From: Aquificota bacterium | GTDB lineage: Bacteria; Aquificota; Aquificia; Aquificales; Hydrogenothermaceae | Assembly: GCA_013153795.1 (NCBI GenBank) | Contig: JAADDV010000026.1 | Location: forward strand, 1-8,933 | DNA length: 8,933 nucleotides | Direction of reading: 5' to 3' | In this document: positions 1 to 6,595 of the stretch, one piece after another | How the letters are laid out: every line of letters begins with the position of its first letter | Numbering within the stretch: position 1 is the stretch's first letter | The notes under the pieces: generated by a model | Told to the model about the DNA's origin: nothing | The model's input: the letters and a program-made list of their open reading frames with translations, nothing else | Database searches by the model: none | Made by a program: the position numbers and the translations under genes

Positions 1-1
1 A

Positions 2-1000
2 GTAGTTGTTTTAGAGACAATAAAAAGATTTGTAAAGAAAACTAAAACAGATATAGATGATAAAATTTTACAAGTTTTCTTAAAACCTTTAAGGTTTACT
101 TTTATTATTTTTGGACTATGGTTTGCTTTAGTTATTTTAGGAATAAAAAATGAAATTACTCAGCATATTATCAGAACTTTATTTACTTTCACATTTTTTT
201 GGATTATCTATAACTCTATTCATATTTTTGAAGATAGTATTCTCAAACTTACAGGAACTTTTGGACAAAGTGTTTCAAAAGAAATTGGAAATTTTATTAT
301 TAAATCTTTAAAGATTTTTGTCGTTATACTTGGTGGTGTTGCTATTCTTCAAGAATGGGGCATTAATGTAACTACTTTTATTGCATCCCTTGGATTAGGA
401 GGTCTTGCATTTGCTTTAGCTGCTAAAGATACAGCTGCTAATTTGTTTGGAGGTCTTACTATTATTGCAGATAAGGCCTTAAAAATTGGAGATTGGGTAA
501 AGATAGGCTCTGTAGAAGGTATTGTTGAAGATATTGGTATTAGAACAACAAAAATAAGAACTTTTGAAAAATCTCTTCTTACAGTTCCAAACAGTTATAT
601 AGCAAATAATCCAATTGAAAACTTTTCACGAAGAAATGTTAGAAGAATAAAAATGGTTATTGGAATAACTTATGATACTCCTAGAGAAAAAATTATTGCT
701 ATTGTAGAAGACATTAGAAATATGTTAAAAAACCACCCAGGTATATCTAAAAATCATTCTCTTTTAGTCTTTTTTGATGAATTTGGAGATAGTGCATTAA
801 ACATATTTATTTATACATTTACAAATACTGCTTCTTGGTCTAAATATTTAGCAATAAAAGAAGATGTAAACCTTAAAATAATGGAAATTGTAGAAAAACA
901 CGGTTCTTCCTTTGCATTTCCTAGTCAATCTATATATATTGAGAAAGTTCCTGAAAAGCTTACATTTTTTAATATGAATAATGAAGAAAAACATAATTAA
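2..1000 (+). CDS. MscS-family mechanosensitive ion channel (5' end missing)
   Basis: The frame is open from base 2 to the TAA at 998-1000, giving 332 visible residues; the true start lies left of the window. An internal TTG at 443 is not a start, because conserved family sequence continues upstream of it. Visible order: two hydrophobic helices (visible residues about 32-48 and 55-76), a third at about 98-118, then the pore-lining helix, rich in Gly and Ala (SLGLGGLAFALAAKDTAANL, 129-148). The MscS beta domain follows (GDWVKIG near 163, VEGIVEDIGIRTTKIRT, VPNS at 195-198), then the alpha/beta C-terminal cage domain to the end. The family forms homoheptameric inner-membrane channels that open on membrane tension and release solutes during hypo-osmotic shock. 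The extra N-terminal helices suggest a larger YnaI/YbdG-type member rather than a minimal MscS. No clear hairpin terminator follows it. Confidence in the family is very high; the subfamily is inferred. Confidence 0.95.
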   Translation, partial: VVVLETIKRFVKKTKTDIDDKILQVFLKPLRFTFIIFGLWFALVILGIKNEITQHIIRTLFTFTFFWIIYNSIHIFEDSILKLTGTFGQSVSKEIGNFIIKSLKIFVVILGGVAILQEWGINVTTFIASLGLGGLAFALAAKDTAANLFGGLTIIADKALKIGDWVKIGSVEGIVEDIGIRTTKIRTFEKSLLTVPNSYIANNPIENFSRRNVRRIKMVIGITYDTPREKIIAIVEDIRNMLKNHPGISKNHSLLVFFDEFGDSALNIFIYTFTNTASWSKYLAIKEDVNLKIMEIVEKHGSSFAFPSQSIYIEKVPEKLTFFNMNNEEKHN

Positions 1001-1035
1001 AAAGCAGCTTAAATAATTGATTTTATTGTTTCTTC

Positions 1036-1064
1036 TTTAAAAGATATTTCTTTTGTGATAGAAT
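1036..1064 (+). promoter_or_regulatory. Putative sigma-70 promoter for rplU-rpmA with extended -10
   Basis: A -10 box TAGAAT at 1059-1064 is preceded by TGA at 1056-1058, giving an extended -10 (TGn-TAGAAT). A weak -35 TTTAAA at 1036-1041 sits 17 bases upstream. The start site would fall near 1071, leaving a leader of about 38 bases before the rplU ATG at 1109, with AAGGAGG at 1091-1097. The placement between mscS and the ribosomal pair fits an independent strong promoter. The match is by eye only. Confidence 0.5.
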
Positions 1065-1108
1065 ACTTTTTTGCATTTTAAAAAGAAGATAAGGAGGTTG
1101 TTAGTAGA

Positions 1109-1402
1109 ATGTATGCAGTTATAAAAACTGGTGGAAAGCAGTATAAAGTTGAGCCTGGGACTCTATTAAAAGTAGAAAGATTAAAAGCAAGACCTGGAGA
1201 AACAGTAGAAATTGATGCTGCTTTAATAAAAGATGATAATGGAAATATTAAAACAGAAGGAAAAGTTGAAGCTGAAGTTATAGAACATGGAAAGCATAAA
1301 AAAGTGATAGTTTTTAAATTCAAAAGAAAAAAGAATTATAAAAGATGGAATGGCCATAGACAACCTTATACTTTAATCAAGATTAAAGAGATAAAAGCTT
1401 AA
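1109..1402 (+). CDS. rplU: Large-subunit ribosomal protein L21
   Basis: This is ribosomal protein L21 (bL21), a 97-residue protein that binds 23S rRNA in the large ribosomal subunit. The start MYAVIKTGGKQYKVEPG is the family hallmark, and the C-terminal KFKRKKNYKRWNGHRQPYT (about residues 71-89) is the conserved rRNA-binding tail with its RKK and GHRQ residues. The length is close to the usual ~100 residues, so it is complete. The start is set by AAGGAGG at 1091-1097, 11 bases before the ATG. It is followed after 16 bases by rpmA, the usual bacterial rplU-rpmA operon. In many bacteria obgE comes next, but here the operon ends after rpmA at a strong terminator. Confidence 0.98.
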   Translation: MYAVIKTGGKQYKVEPGTLLKVERLKARPGETVEIDAALIKDDNGNIKTEGKVEAEVIEHGKHKKVIVFKFKRKKNYKRWNGHRQPYTLIKIKEIKA

Positions 1403-1418
1403 ATAAGGAGGATAAAAT

Positions 1419-1676
1419 ATGGCTTCAAAGAAAAGTGGTGGTTCAGCGAAAAACGGTAGAGATAGTATTAGTAAACGTCTTGGAGTTAAAAGATACGATG
1501 GGCAGATAGTAAAAGCTGGAAATATTCTTGTTAGACAAAGAGGAACAAGAATATACCCAGGGAAAAATGTAGGATTAGGAAAAGACTATACTCTTTTTGC
1601 TTTAATTGATGGAAAAGTAAAATTTGAAACTTCTAAGGGAAAAAAAGTAGTAAGTGTTTATCCTTTAGATAACTAA
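1419..1676 (+). CDS. rpmA: Large-subunit ribosomal protein L27
   Basis: This is ribosomal protein L27 (bL27), 85 residues, whose flexible N-terminus reaches the peptidyl transferase centre and helps place tRNA. The start MASKKSGGSAKNGRDS and the following SKRLGVKRYDGQIVKAG and RQRGTRIYPGKNVGLGKD are diagnostic. The protein begins directly with MA-SKK, so it lacks the cleavable N-terminal extension found in Firmicutes and relatives; this argues against such a host. AAGGAGG at 1405-1411 lies 7 bases before the ATG. It is the second gene of the rplU-rpmA operon. Its TAA stop (1674-1676) runs straight into the A-tract of the terminator, so there is almost no 3' untranslated region. Confidence 0.98.
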   Translation: MASKKSGGSAKNGRDSISKRLGVKRYDGQIVKAGNILVRQRGTRIYPGKNVGLGKDYTLFALIDGKVKFETSKGKKVVSVYPLDN

Positions 1677-1702
1677 AAAAGGGGCAAATGCCCCTTTTTT
1701 TT
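1675..1702. terminator. Bidirectional Rho-independent terminator between convergent operons
   Basis: Stem GGGGCA (1681-1686) pairs with TGCCCC (1689-1694) around a two-base loop, or as a 5-bp GGGGC/GCCCC stem with an AAAT loop. It is flanked by six A on the left (1675-1680) and eight T on the right (1695-1702), so a U-tract follows the hairpin in either direction. It ends rplU-rpmA on the plus strand and the 956-aa gene on the minus strand. The A-tract includes two bases of the rpmA stop codon, and the T-tract includes two bases of the opposing stop codon. Confidence 0.92.
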
Positions 1703-4571
1703 ATACTTTTCTTTCAATAAATATTTTTCTTGATTTTAAATAAAATAAGAAAGCTAATAAAGAAAAAACCAGTATAAGAGAATAATCAGTATCTTTTTTC
1801 AAAGAGCATCCACCACCTCCATTATTTATTGAAGGAGGAATATCTTTATTATTTTTTTCTTTATCTTCAAAAGAGTTTATTGGCAGTCCTATACCAGATA
1901 TATTTATAATTTTTCTATTTCTTTTTCTATCTTCATCAATCTTTTCTCCATCTATTAAAGTAAGCTTTATATATTTACTTCCTGGAACAATGCTTTTTTG
2001 CCAGTTTTTTCCATCTTTACTTGATTGAATAAGATGATGAATTTTTCTAGGAGGTTCACGAGAAGAAATCTGTAAATAAACGGCATTTTCAGGTATCGGA
2101 GATGGAAGATTTATTCTAACCTTTAACATTTGCCCTGGACTTATATTCTCTATTTTAATAGCCAATAAACCAAAAGGAAATTCATACTCAGGAATATTTC
2201 CTATTTCTTCTTCAGAAATAATAGGAATAGGAAAATCACCTAAAGGTTTTAACACAGCATTTTCGTCTTCAACAACTATTTCTATTTCCTTGTTTAAAAG
2301 ATTTTGTGGGATATGAATTTTGTCCTTTAAATAGGATAAAACTTTTTCAGTAAAAACTATTTTAATTTTATTTTTCTCTTTTACAGTTTCTATATCTTCA
2401 ATGAAATCAAAAACTTTATCACCATCAGAATCTATATCCTCCATATCAGATAAACCATCTTTATCTGTATCTACACATCCTTCTTTCTCATCTGGAATTC
2501 CATCATTATCTTTATCTCCTATAAAAAGGGGAAAGCTATTTTCAAAATCTTTCTTTTTTTCCTTTAAAGAAAAGGGATAATTTGATGGAAGATTTTCTTT
2601 TATAAAATTATTACATTTTAAAAATCTTTGAATATTAATGATAACGATACCATCATAAGAATCTAAAACATAAATATATGGTTTTTTTAAAGCTATACCT
2701 AAAGCTTCATATGTCTTGATAAAACCTTCTGTTTTTGGATTTTCTGGATTAGAAATGTCAATAATTTCGATACCTTTTTTTCCTTGCGGAATAAGAAGAT
2801 AATTATCATATATAACAAAATCTTCTTTTATATTTTTAAAGTTAGTTTGATAGTTATTAACAACTTCTGGAGAGGAAGGATTTGATATATCTACAATTTT
2901 TATTTTTCCTTTTGTTTTATAGCGGTCAAAGGTTATTATATATGCGTAATCTTGATATATATAAATATAAGAAGGATTTTTAATAGGAAGAAAACTTATT
3001 AGTTTAGGTATGTAAATATCTGATATATCAACAATATATAGTCCATCAAGGCCTAGTATATAGGCATATTTATTTTGTATAAATATATCCACAATTTTTG
3101 TTTTCAAACGTAATTCTGAAACTAATTTAGGATGATAAAGGTTGGATATATCCACTATTCTAAATATATTTAAATCTCCTATAAAAACATATTTTTCTTT
3201 TAAAAAGGCAGTATTTGCTCTTAACCTACTCAAAACTTTTGGATTTTGTGGATTTGATATATCTAGTATTCTAAATTCTTTTTCTCTTTTAAAGATTTTT
3301 CCTATAATGTTTGGGTTGCCTTCAAAAGAAAATATTTTTTCGGAAGAAAAATTAACTTCTTTTAATTTTTTCAAAGAAACAGGATTTGAAATATCAAAAA
3401 TTTCTAGTATTCGTTGTTTGTTAAATACAGCTAAAAAAGATTTATCTTCTACTGTAGAAATATCATAAACATCTTTTTTATCTATACTTTTTAAAATAGG
3501 AAATGCTTCTAGATTGGAGACTTTCATTATTGTTAAAAATAAATCTATTTTCTCATTTAAAGAAGAGGTTTTTGGTAAACTTTTTTCAATTAAGAAAGCA
3601 AAATCTCCAAAGACACCTATTTTTTCAATTCTTTTGCCTGTATAAATAGTTTTCTTAATTTGAGGTGTAAAAGGATTTGAAACATCTATTATTTTTAGTC
3701 CATATCTTTCATCAGCTATATACACATAGTTTTCAACAAAATCTATATCCTTTCCTCCTCTTAGTTTTAGTCCAAAATCACTGGCGAAAACTGTTCCTGG
3801 ATATTCAGGGACAGAAATATCTATGATTTTAAAAACAGCTCTACGAGGAAGATATGGATAAGAGAGAGGAAAGGCCGTTGCATAAACGCAATATTTTGTT
3901 GGATATATTTCTTTTGTTGCAAAAGTTTTAAAAGACCCAACTTTTTTAGGAAAATTTATATCTGAAACATCTATACTAAGTAATTTATTTTCGTTAAAAA
4001 CGAAAACATAATTATCTTTCATAAAAAGACGATAACCTTTAACATTTAAAGAAGATATTTCTATCGGATATAGAAAATCTGTTATATCTAATATTTGGAA
4101 TTTTTTATCATTAACTATATAGGCATAATTGTCTTTTATGAGAAAATCCTTTACAGGAATATCATAAAGAGGAATAAAAGTTTTTGGAGAACTAGGATTA
4201 GAAATATCTATTTTTCTAAAATTTTTACCATTTGTATAAAGATATTTTCCTTTTAAATAAAATTTTTTTATATTTTCTTTTAGCGAATAGATAATTTGTG
4301 GAGAAGCTAAATTTGAAATATCTACTTTATAAAATTTTCCATCAACAGAGAAATAAAGATATCTATCTTTTAATAAAAAATCCCCATCTGGATAATATTC
4401 TTCCTGCCAAATTTCATAACTTTTTCCAAGAAAAGTAGAGCTTATAATATATGGTCCACATACACATGAAATTTTATCTTCATTTTCGCATTCTAAATTT
4501 TCATTAGAAAAAACAAAATTAAAAATTGTTAAAAAAGATAAAAAAAAGAATATAAAAGTTTTTATTATCAT
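1701..4571 (-). CDS. Exported LVIVD-repeat beta-propeller protein with choice-of-anchor U domain and C-terminal Cys sorting signal
   Basis: A 956-residue surface or secreted protein of unknown role. Residues 1-22 form a signal peptide (basic MIIK then a Phe-rich core). Residues about 60-650 hold fourteen LVIVD-type repeats (I-V/I-DISNP-x-x-P), the signature of beta-propellers in exported bacterial proteins. Residues 686-722 contain three Asp-rich calcium-binding thrombospondin type 3-like motifs (DKDNDGIPD, DTDKDGLSD, DSDGDKVFD). Residues about 760-896 resemble the choice-of-anchor U domain (GLLAIKIENISPGQ, LPSPIPENA, LTLIDG). The tail has GGGG-Cys922, a hydrophobic helix (about 929-946) and a basic end (KSRKIFIERK). 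The SD GGAGG is 6 bases before the ATG. It lies 29 bases downstream of the 545-aa gene and is probably co-transcribed with it. The domain calls are by motif, and ligand and function are unknown. Confidence 0.9.
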   Translation of the reverse strand: MIIKTFIFFFLSFLTIFNFVFSNENLECENEDKISCVCGPYIISSTFLGKSYEIWQEEYYPDGDFLLKDRYLYFSVDGKFYKVDISNLASPQIIYSLKENIKKFYLKGKYLYTNGKNFRKIDISNPSSPKTFIPLYDIPVKDFLIKDNYAYIVNDKKFQILDITDFLYPIEISSLNVKGYRLFMKDNYVFVFNENKLLSIDVSDINFPKKVGSFKTFATKEIYPTKYCVYATAFPLSYPYLPRRAVFKIIDISVPEYPGTVFASDFGLKLRGGKDIDFVENYVYIADERYGLKIIDVSNPFTPQIKKTIYTGKRIEKIGVFGDFAFLIEKSLPKTSSLNEKIDLFLTIMKVSNLEAFPILKSIDKKDVYDISTVEDKSFLAVFNKQRILEIFDISNPVSLKKLKEVNFSSEKIFSFEGNPNIIGKIFKREKEFRILDISNPQNPKVLSRLRANTAFLKEKYVFIGDLNIFRIVDISNLYHPKLVSELRLKTKIVDIFIQNKYAYILGLDGLYIVDISDIYIPKLISFLPIKNPSYIYIYQDYAYIITFDRYKTKGKIKIVDISNPSSPEVVNNYQTNFKNIKEDFVIYDNYLLIPQGKKGIEIIDISNPENPKTEGFIKTYEALGIALKKPYIYVLDSYDGIVIINIQRFLKCNNFIKENLPSNYPFSLKEKKKDFENSFPLFIGDKDNDGIPDEKEGCVDTDKDGLSDMEDIDSDGDKVFDFIEDIETVKEKNKIKIVFTEKVLSYLKDKIHIPQNLLNKEIEIVVEDENAVLKPLGDFPIPIISEEEIGNIPEYEFPFGLLAIKIENISPGQMLKVRINLPSPIPENAVYLQISSREPPRKIHHLIQSSKDGKNWQKSIVPGSKYIKLTLIDGEKIDEDRKRNRKIINISGIGLPINSFEDKEKNNKDIPPSINNGGGGCSLKKDTDYSLILVFSLLAFLFYLKSRKIFIERKV
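1704..1826 (-). other. C-terminal GGGGC sorting/anchor signal of the 956-aa protein
   Basis: Codons for residues 916-956: NNGGGGCS with Cys922, a short charged spacer (LKKDTD), a hydrophobic stretch (about 929-946), then a tail with six Lys or Arg among the last eleven residues. The order of Gly-rich motif with Cys, membrane helix and basic tail is that of the Cys-containing CTERM signals (MYXO-, Synerg-, JDVT-CTERM), which are cleaved by intramembrane proteases. I cannot assign the exact class from the sequence alone. Confidence 0.75.
2607..4394 (-). repeat. Fourteen LVIVD-type repeats inside the 956-aa gene
   Basis: The conserved Asp of the DIS motif falls at residues 84, 122, 162, 201, 251, 296, 350 (degenerate, KVSN), 393, 437, 474, 515, 561, 605 and 646 (degenerate, NIQR), with spacings of 37-54 residues. 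Twelve copies are clear and two are degenerate. On the plus strand the copies show as recurring ggatttgatatatct-like blocks, for example near 2879, 3250, 3382 and 3671. The copies have diverged well beyond recent duplication. Confidence 0.85.
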
Positions 4572-4600
4572 ATAGAGCCTCCCCTTTAAACATTTTGAAT

Positions 4601-6238
4601 TTATTTAAAGCGTTTAAAATATCTTTTAGAAAAAAGAAAAATAGGAATAGCAAAAAACAGTAAAAGATTTAATGTAGAAGAAGCTGTAGAATAGGAAGCA
4701 AAGAAAGTGCAGCCTCCTCCTTTTCCTGTTATAGGTTTAAAATAAGCTTTGCAGATTTTATTGCTATCCAAGTAAATTGTGCAGCTTAAAGCTTTTTCAC
4801 AAAGGATACAATCTCCTCCCCATCTGTCAAAAAAGTATCCTGGAGCAGCTCTGGCTGTTAAAGTTAAAGATGTATATGATACAGGTATATCTGCTTTACA
4901 TTTGTCTCCACAATTTATAAAAGATGGAGAAGAATAAACAAGCCCTTCTCCTTCTTTTATTACCTCTACTGTATAAAAATCTGGTCTGCTTCCATATTCA
5001 TACATTCCAATATCAACAAAAAGACCATAAATTCTTCTATTTCCATCTCTATCTTTTTCTGGTAAGTGAGGAGCATTGTTATTACCTCTATCAATACAGG
5101 GAGAAGTGCTATATAAATGAAGGTCTTGAGGATAAGAAATAAAGTCAGGAAAAATATCTGTTATATTTTTAAGAGTAATTAAAAAAAGACCTCTTTCTAT
5201 TTTAAAACAGCTTGATGGAGACCCTAAATCTATATCACATGAAGCAAAATTATTTCTGATTTCTGTTTCACAACTTACAAGGTTTTCATCGTTATCATCA
5301 TTTATGTAAATGTCTTGACCATAGCCAGGAGAGGCATTTGCCCAAAATATATTATTATATATATTTACTGTTGCTAAATCGTTATCTGCAAAAACACATA
5401 ATCCTCCATAAGAAGAAGCCATATTGCCTAAAATATCATTATTTGTTAATGAAAAATTTCCATTAAAAGTTTCTACAATAAGACCGCCACAGAAATTACT
5501 GATATTTTGAAGAAAGAGAGAATTAACTATATAAACTTCTCCATTTTCGGTATATATATATCCACCTCCTCCTCTTTCCTTAGCTGTATTAAATCTTGAT
5601 GTTATATTTTCTAAACCTACCAAACCATTTTTACTTTTAATAAAAAAAGCCCCATTTAGAGCTTTATTATTTAAGAAAGATGTATTTTGTAAGGATATAT
5701 TCCCATTTTCAGAATATATGAATACTACACCATTTTTATCTTTAGCAGTATTATTTTCAAAAATAACATTTTCAAGAAATATATCTGCATTACTAGAGAA
5801 AATTTCTAGTGCTCTTTCTTCTGCTTCTTCAAAAGAAATATTTTTCAAATGTATATACTGATTTCTATTTAAAAAACATTCTTCATTTTGTAAAAGGCAT
5901 AAGTCTATTTTTAGTAGCTTTTGAGTAGAGCTCCCTTTTAAAATAGATATAGGTTTTTTTGATGAATCTATTTCTCCCAAAAGAGTTAAAGAATAGTTTT
6001 CTGGGTAGATATTATCATTATCATACTTTAAAGTTTCATATATTTTATATATACCTGCTCTAAGACAAATAACATCATCTCTTCCGTTGTTTTTAGCCTT
6101 ATTTAAAGCTGTTTGTAGATTACAGGGGTCTATAGAAGAACAGGCTGTTCCTGTTCCATCTGGAGATACAAATAGATTACATGTTAGTGCATATGCTATA
6201 TATGGTATTAAAAATAAACTTAAAAAAAGAAGTCTCAT
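4601..6238 (-). CDS. Exported parallel beta-helix protein with choice-of-anchor Q domain, InlB-type repeat and C-terminal Cys sorting signal
   Basis: A 545-residue surface protein of unknown role. Residues 1-17 form a signal peptide (MRLLFLSLFLIPYIAYA, AYA cleavage site). Residues about 128-312 form a right-handed parallel beta-helix with Pmp-like FxxN and GG-containing rungs. Residues about 370-416 (SPCIDRGNN, DRDGNRRI, VDIGMYEYG) match the choice-of-anchor Q domain that often follows such helices. Residues about 421-502 (VEVIKEGEGLV, FINCGDKC, LTARAAPGYFFDRWGGDC, CKAYF) match the InlB B-repeat-like bacterial repeat domain. The tail has GGG-Cys510, a hydrophobic helix (about 522-537) and a basic end (SKRYFKRFK). 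The protein has 19 cysteines, which is unusually many. The SD GGGAGT is 6 bases before the ATG. The 956-aa gene follows after 29 bases; the 29-aa gene ends 12 bases upstream. The beta-helix could be an adhesin or polysaccharide-binding scaffold, but nothing shows a catalytic site. Confidence 0.88.
   Translation of the reverse strand: MRLLFLSLFLIPYIAYALTCNLFVSPDGTGTACSSIDPCNLQTALNKAKNNGRDDVICLRAGIYKIYETLKYDNDNIYPENYSLTLLGEIDSSKKPISILKGSSTQKLLKIDLCLLQNEECFLNRNQYIHLKNISFEEAEERALEIFSSNADIFLENVIFENNTAKDKNGVVFIYSENGNISLQNTSFLNNKALNGAFFIKSKNGLVGLENITSRFNTAKERGGGGYIYTENGEVYIVNSLFLQNISNFCGGLIVETFNGNFSLTNNDILGNMASSYGGLCVFADNDLATVNIYNNIFWANASPGYGQDIYINDDNDENLVSCETEIRNNFASCDIDLGSPSSCFKIERGLFLITLKNITDIFPDFISYPQDLHLYSTSPCIDRGNNNAPHLPEKDRDGNRRIYGLFVDIGMYEYGSRPDFYTVEVIKEGEGLVYSSPSFINCGDKCKADIPVSYTSLTLTARAAPGYFFDRWGGDCILCEKALSCTIYLDSNKICKAYFKPITGKGGGCTFFASYSTASSTLNLLLFFAIPIFLFSKRYFKRFK
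4604..4720 (-). other. C-terminal GGGC sorting/anchor signal of the 545-aa protein
   Basis: Codons for residues 507-545: GGGCTFF with Cys510, a Ser/Thr-rich spacer, a hydrophobic segment (LNLLLFFAIPIFLF) and a tail SKRYFKRFK with five basic residues. It has the same layout as the tail of the downstream 956-aa protein, although the rest of the two proteins is unrelated by eye. Confidence 0.75.
5303..5857 (-). repeat. Pmp-like beta-helix rungs inside the 545-aa gene
   Basis: About five rungs of roughly 30-40 residues can be read: an N-N/F-N turn (FENNTAKDKNG, FLNNKALNG, RFNTAKERGGGG, FLQNISNFCGG, ILGNMASSYGG), followed by a hydrophobic strand and an ENGN/NG turn. The FxxN plus GG-hydrophobic pattern is that of polymorphic outer-membrane protein repeats and related pectate-lyase-like helices. 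Confidence 0.65.
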
Positions 6239-6250
6239 GATAAGACTCCC

Positions 6251-6340
6251 TTAATCCCAGCTTGTAAATGCCATTGCTCCAAAGGTTATAAGAAAAACAA
6301 GTCCTGCAAGTATAACAAGTAAGATAAGTAAAGTTTCCAT
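6251..6340 (-). CDS. Small single-helix membrane protein, 29 aa
   Basis: An ORF too short for usual gene callers. The ATG at 6338-6340 follows directly on the TAA of the 84-aa gene (6341-6343) with no spacer, and ends at TAA 6251-6253. The peptide begins METLLILLVILAGLVFLI and ends FGAMAFTSWD: one hydrophobic helix of about 20 residues with acidic residues at both ends and no charge inside. The SD TAAGGAGA (minus strand of 6346-6353) lies 6 bases before the ATG and is formed by the last Lys-Glu codons of the 84-aa gene, which points to translational coupling. The 545-aa gene starts 12 bases after the stop. I do not recognise a family. The SD, exact junction and clean hydrophobic profile make it likely to be real; its role could be a small membrane subunit or regulator, which is a guess. 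Confidence 0.7.
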   Translation of the reverse strand: METLLILLVILAGLVFLITFGAMAFTSWD

Positions 6341-6595
6341 TTAAATCTCCTTAATTTTTTTGATTATAGAAAACCAGACTTTTAAAATACTTCCCCCAAC
6401 TACTAAACTCATTAAAAATAAAACTATAAAAAGTGCCAATTCTATTTTAAATTCTAAACTCCAAGGCTTGGAACTAAGCATTTTAAATATAAGCGTTCCT
6501 TCTCCTGCTCCTATTGTAAGCATAGATATTACTAAGGTTCTTAATAATCCTTCTTTTACTTTAAGCTTTTCAATTTCTTTTTGGGTTTTATCCAT
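6341..6595 (-). CDS. Small two-helix membrane protein, 84 aa, unknown function
   Basis: An unrecognised 84-residue protein. It has a charged N-terminal segment (MDKTQKEIEKLKVKEG) that could form a short amphipathic helix, a first membrane helix (about residues 17-38, containing TIGAGEGT), a polar loop (SSKPWSLEFK), a second helix (about 50-75, Leu/Val/Ile-rich with VVGGS) and a basic end (KKIKEI). The start has a modest SD, AAAGGT, 5 bases before the ATG. It lies 63 bases downstream of der on the same strand, and its stop abuts the start codon of the 29-aa gene. The plus-strand ORF over the same bases is its shadow. Nothing in the sequence indicates an enzyme or transporter; it may be a small membrane accessory protein expressed with the exported pair. 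Confidence 0.8.
   Translation of the reverse strand: MDKTQKEIEKLKVKEGLLRTLVISMLTIGAGEGTLIFKMLSSKPWSLEFKIELALFIVLFLMSLVVGGSILKVWFSIIKKIKEI

Noticed and set aside
443..1000. A complete 185-aa gene starting at TTG 443
   Set aside because: The frame is open upstream to base 2 and encodes conserved MscS pore sequence there, so 443 is internal.
1078..1323. 81-aa minus-strand ORF over rplU
   Set aside because: It lies antisense to an unmistakable L21 gene, has no SD and shows no recognisable protein features.
3142..3468. 108-aa plus-strand ORF inside the 956-aa gene
   Set aside because: It is a frame shadow: its DIS-like residues come from the antisense of the repeat codons.
2607..4394. CRISPR or recent tandem DNA duplication
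   Set aside because: The recurring blocks are diverged coding repeats in one open frame with uneven spacing and no identical units.
4924..5142. 72-aa plus-strand ORF inside the 545-aa gene
   Set aside because: It is antisense to a well-supported domain (choice-of-anchor Q/InlB region), with low-complexity composition.
4601..6238. Lipoprotein signal at Cys20 of the 545-aa protein
   Set aside because: The residue before Cys20 is Thr (ALTC), which does not fit a lipobox; the AYA site gives a better ordinary signal peptidase cut.
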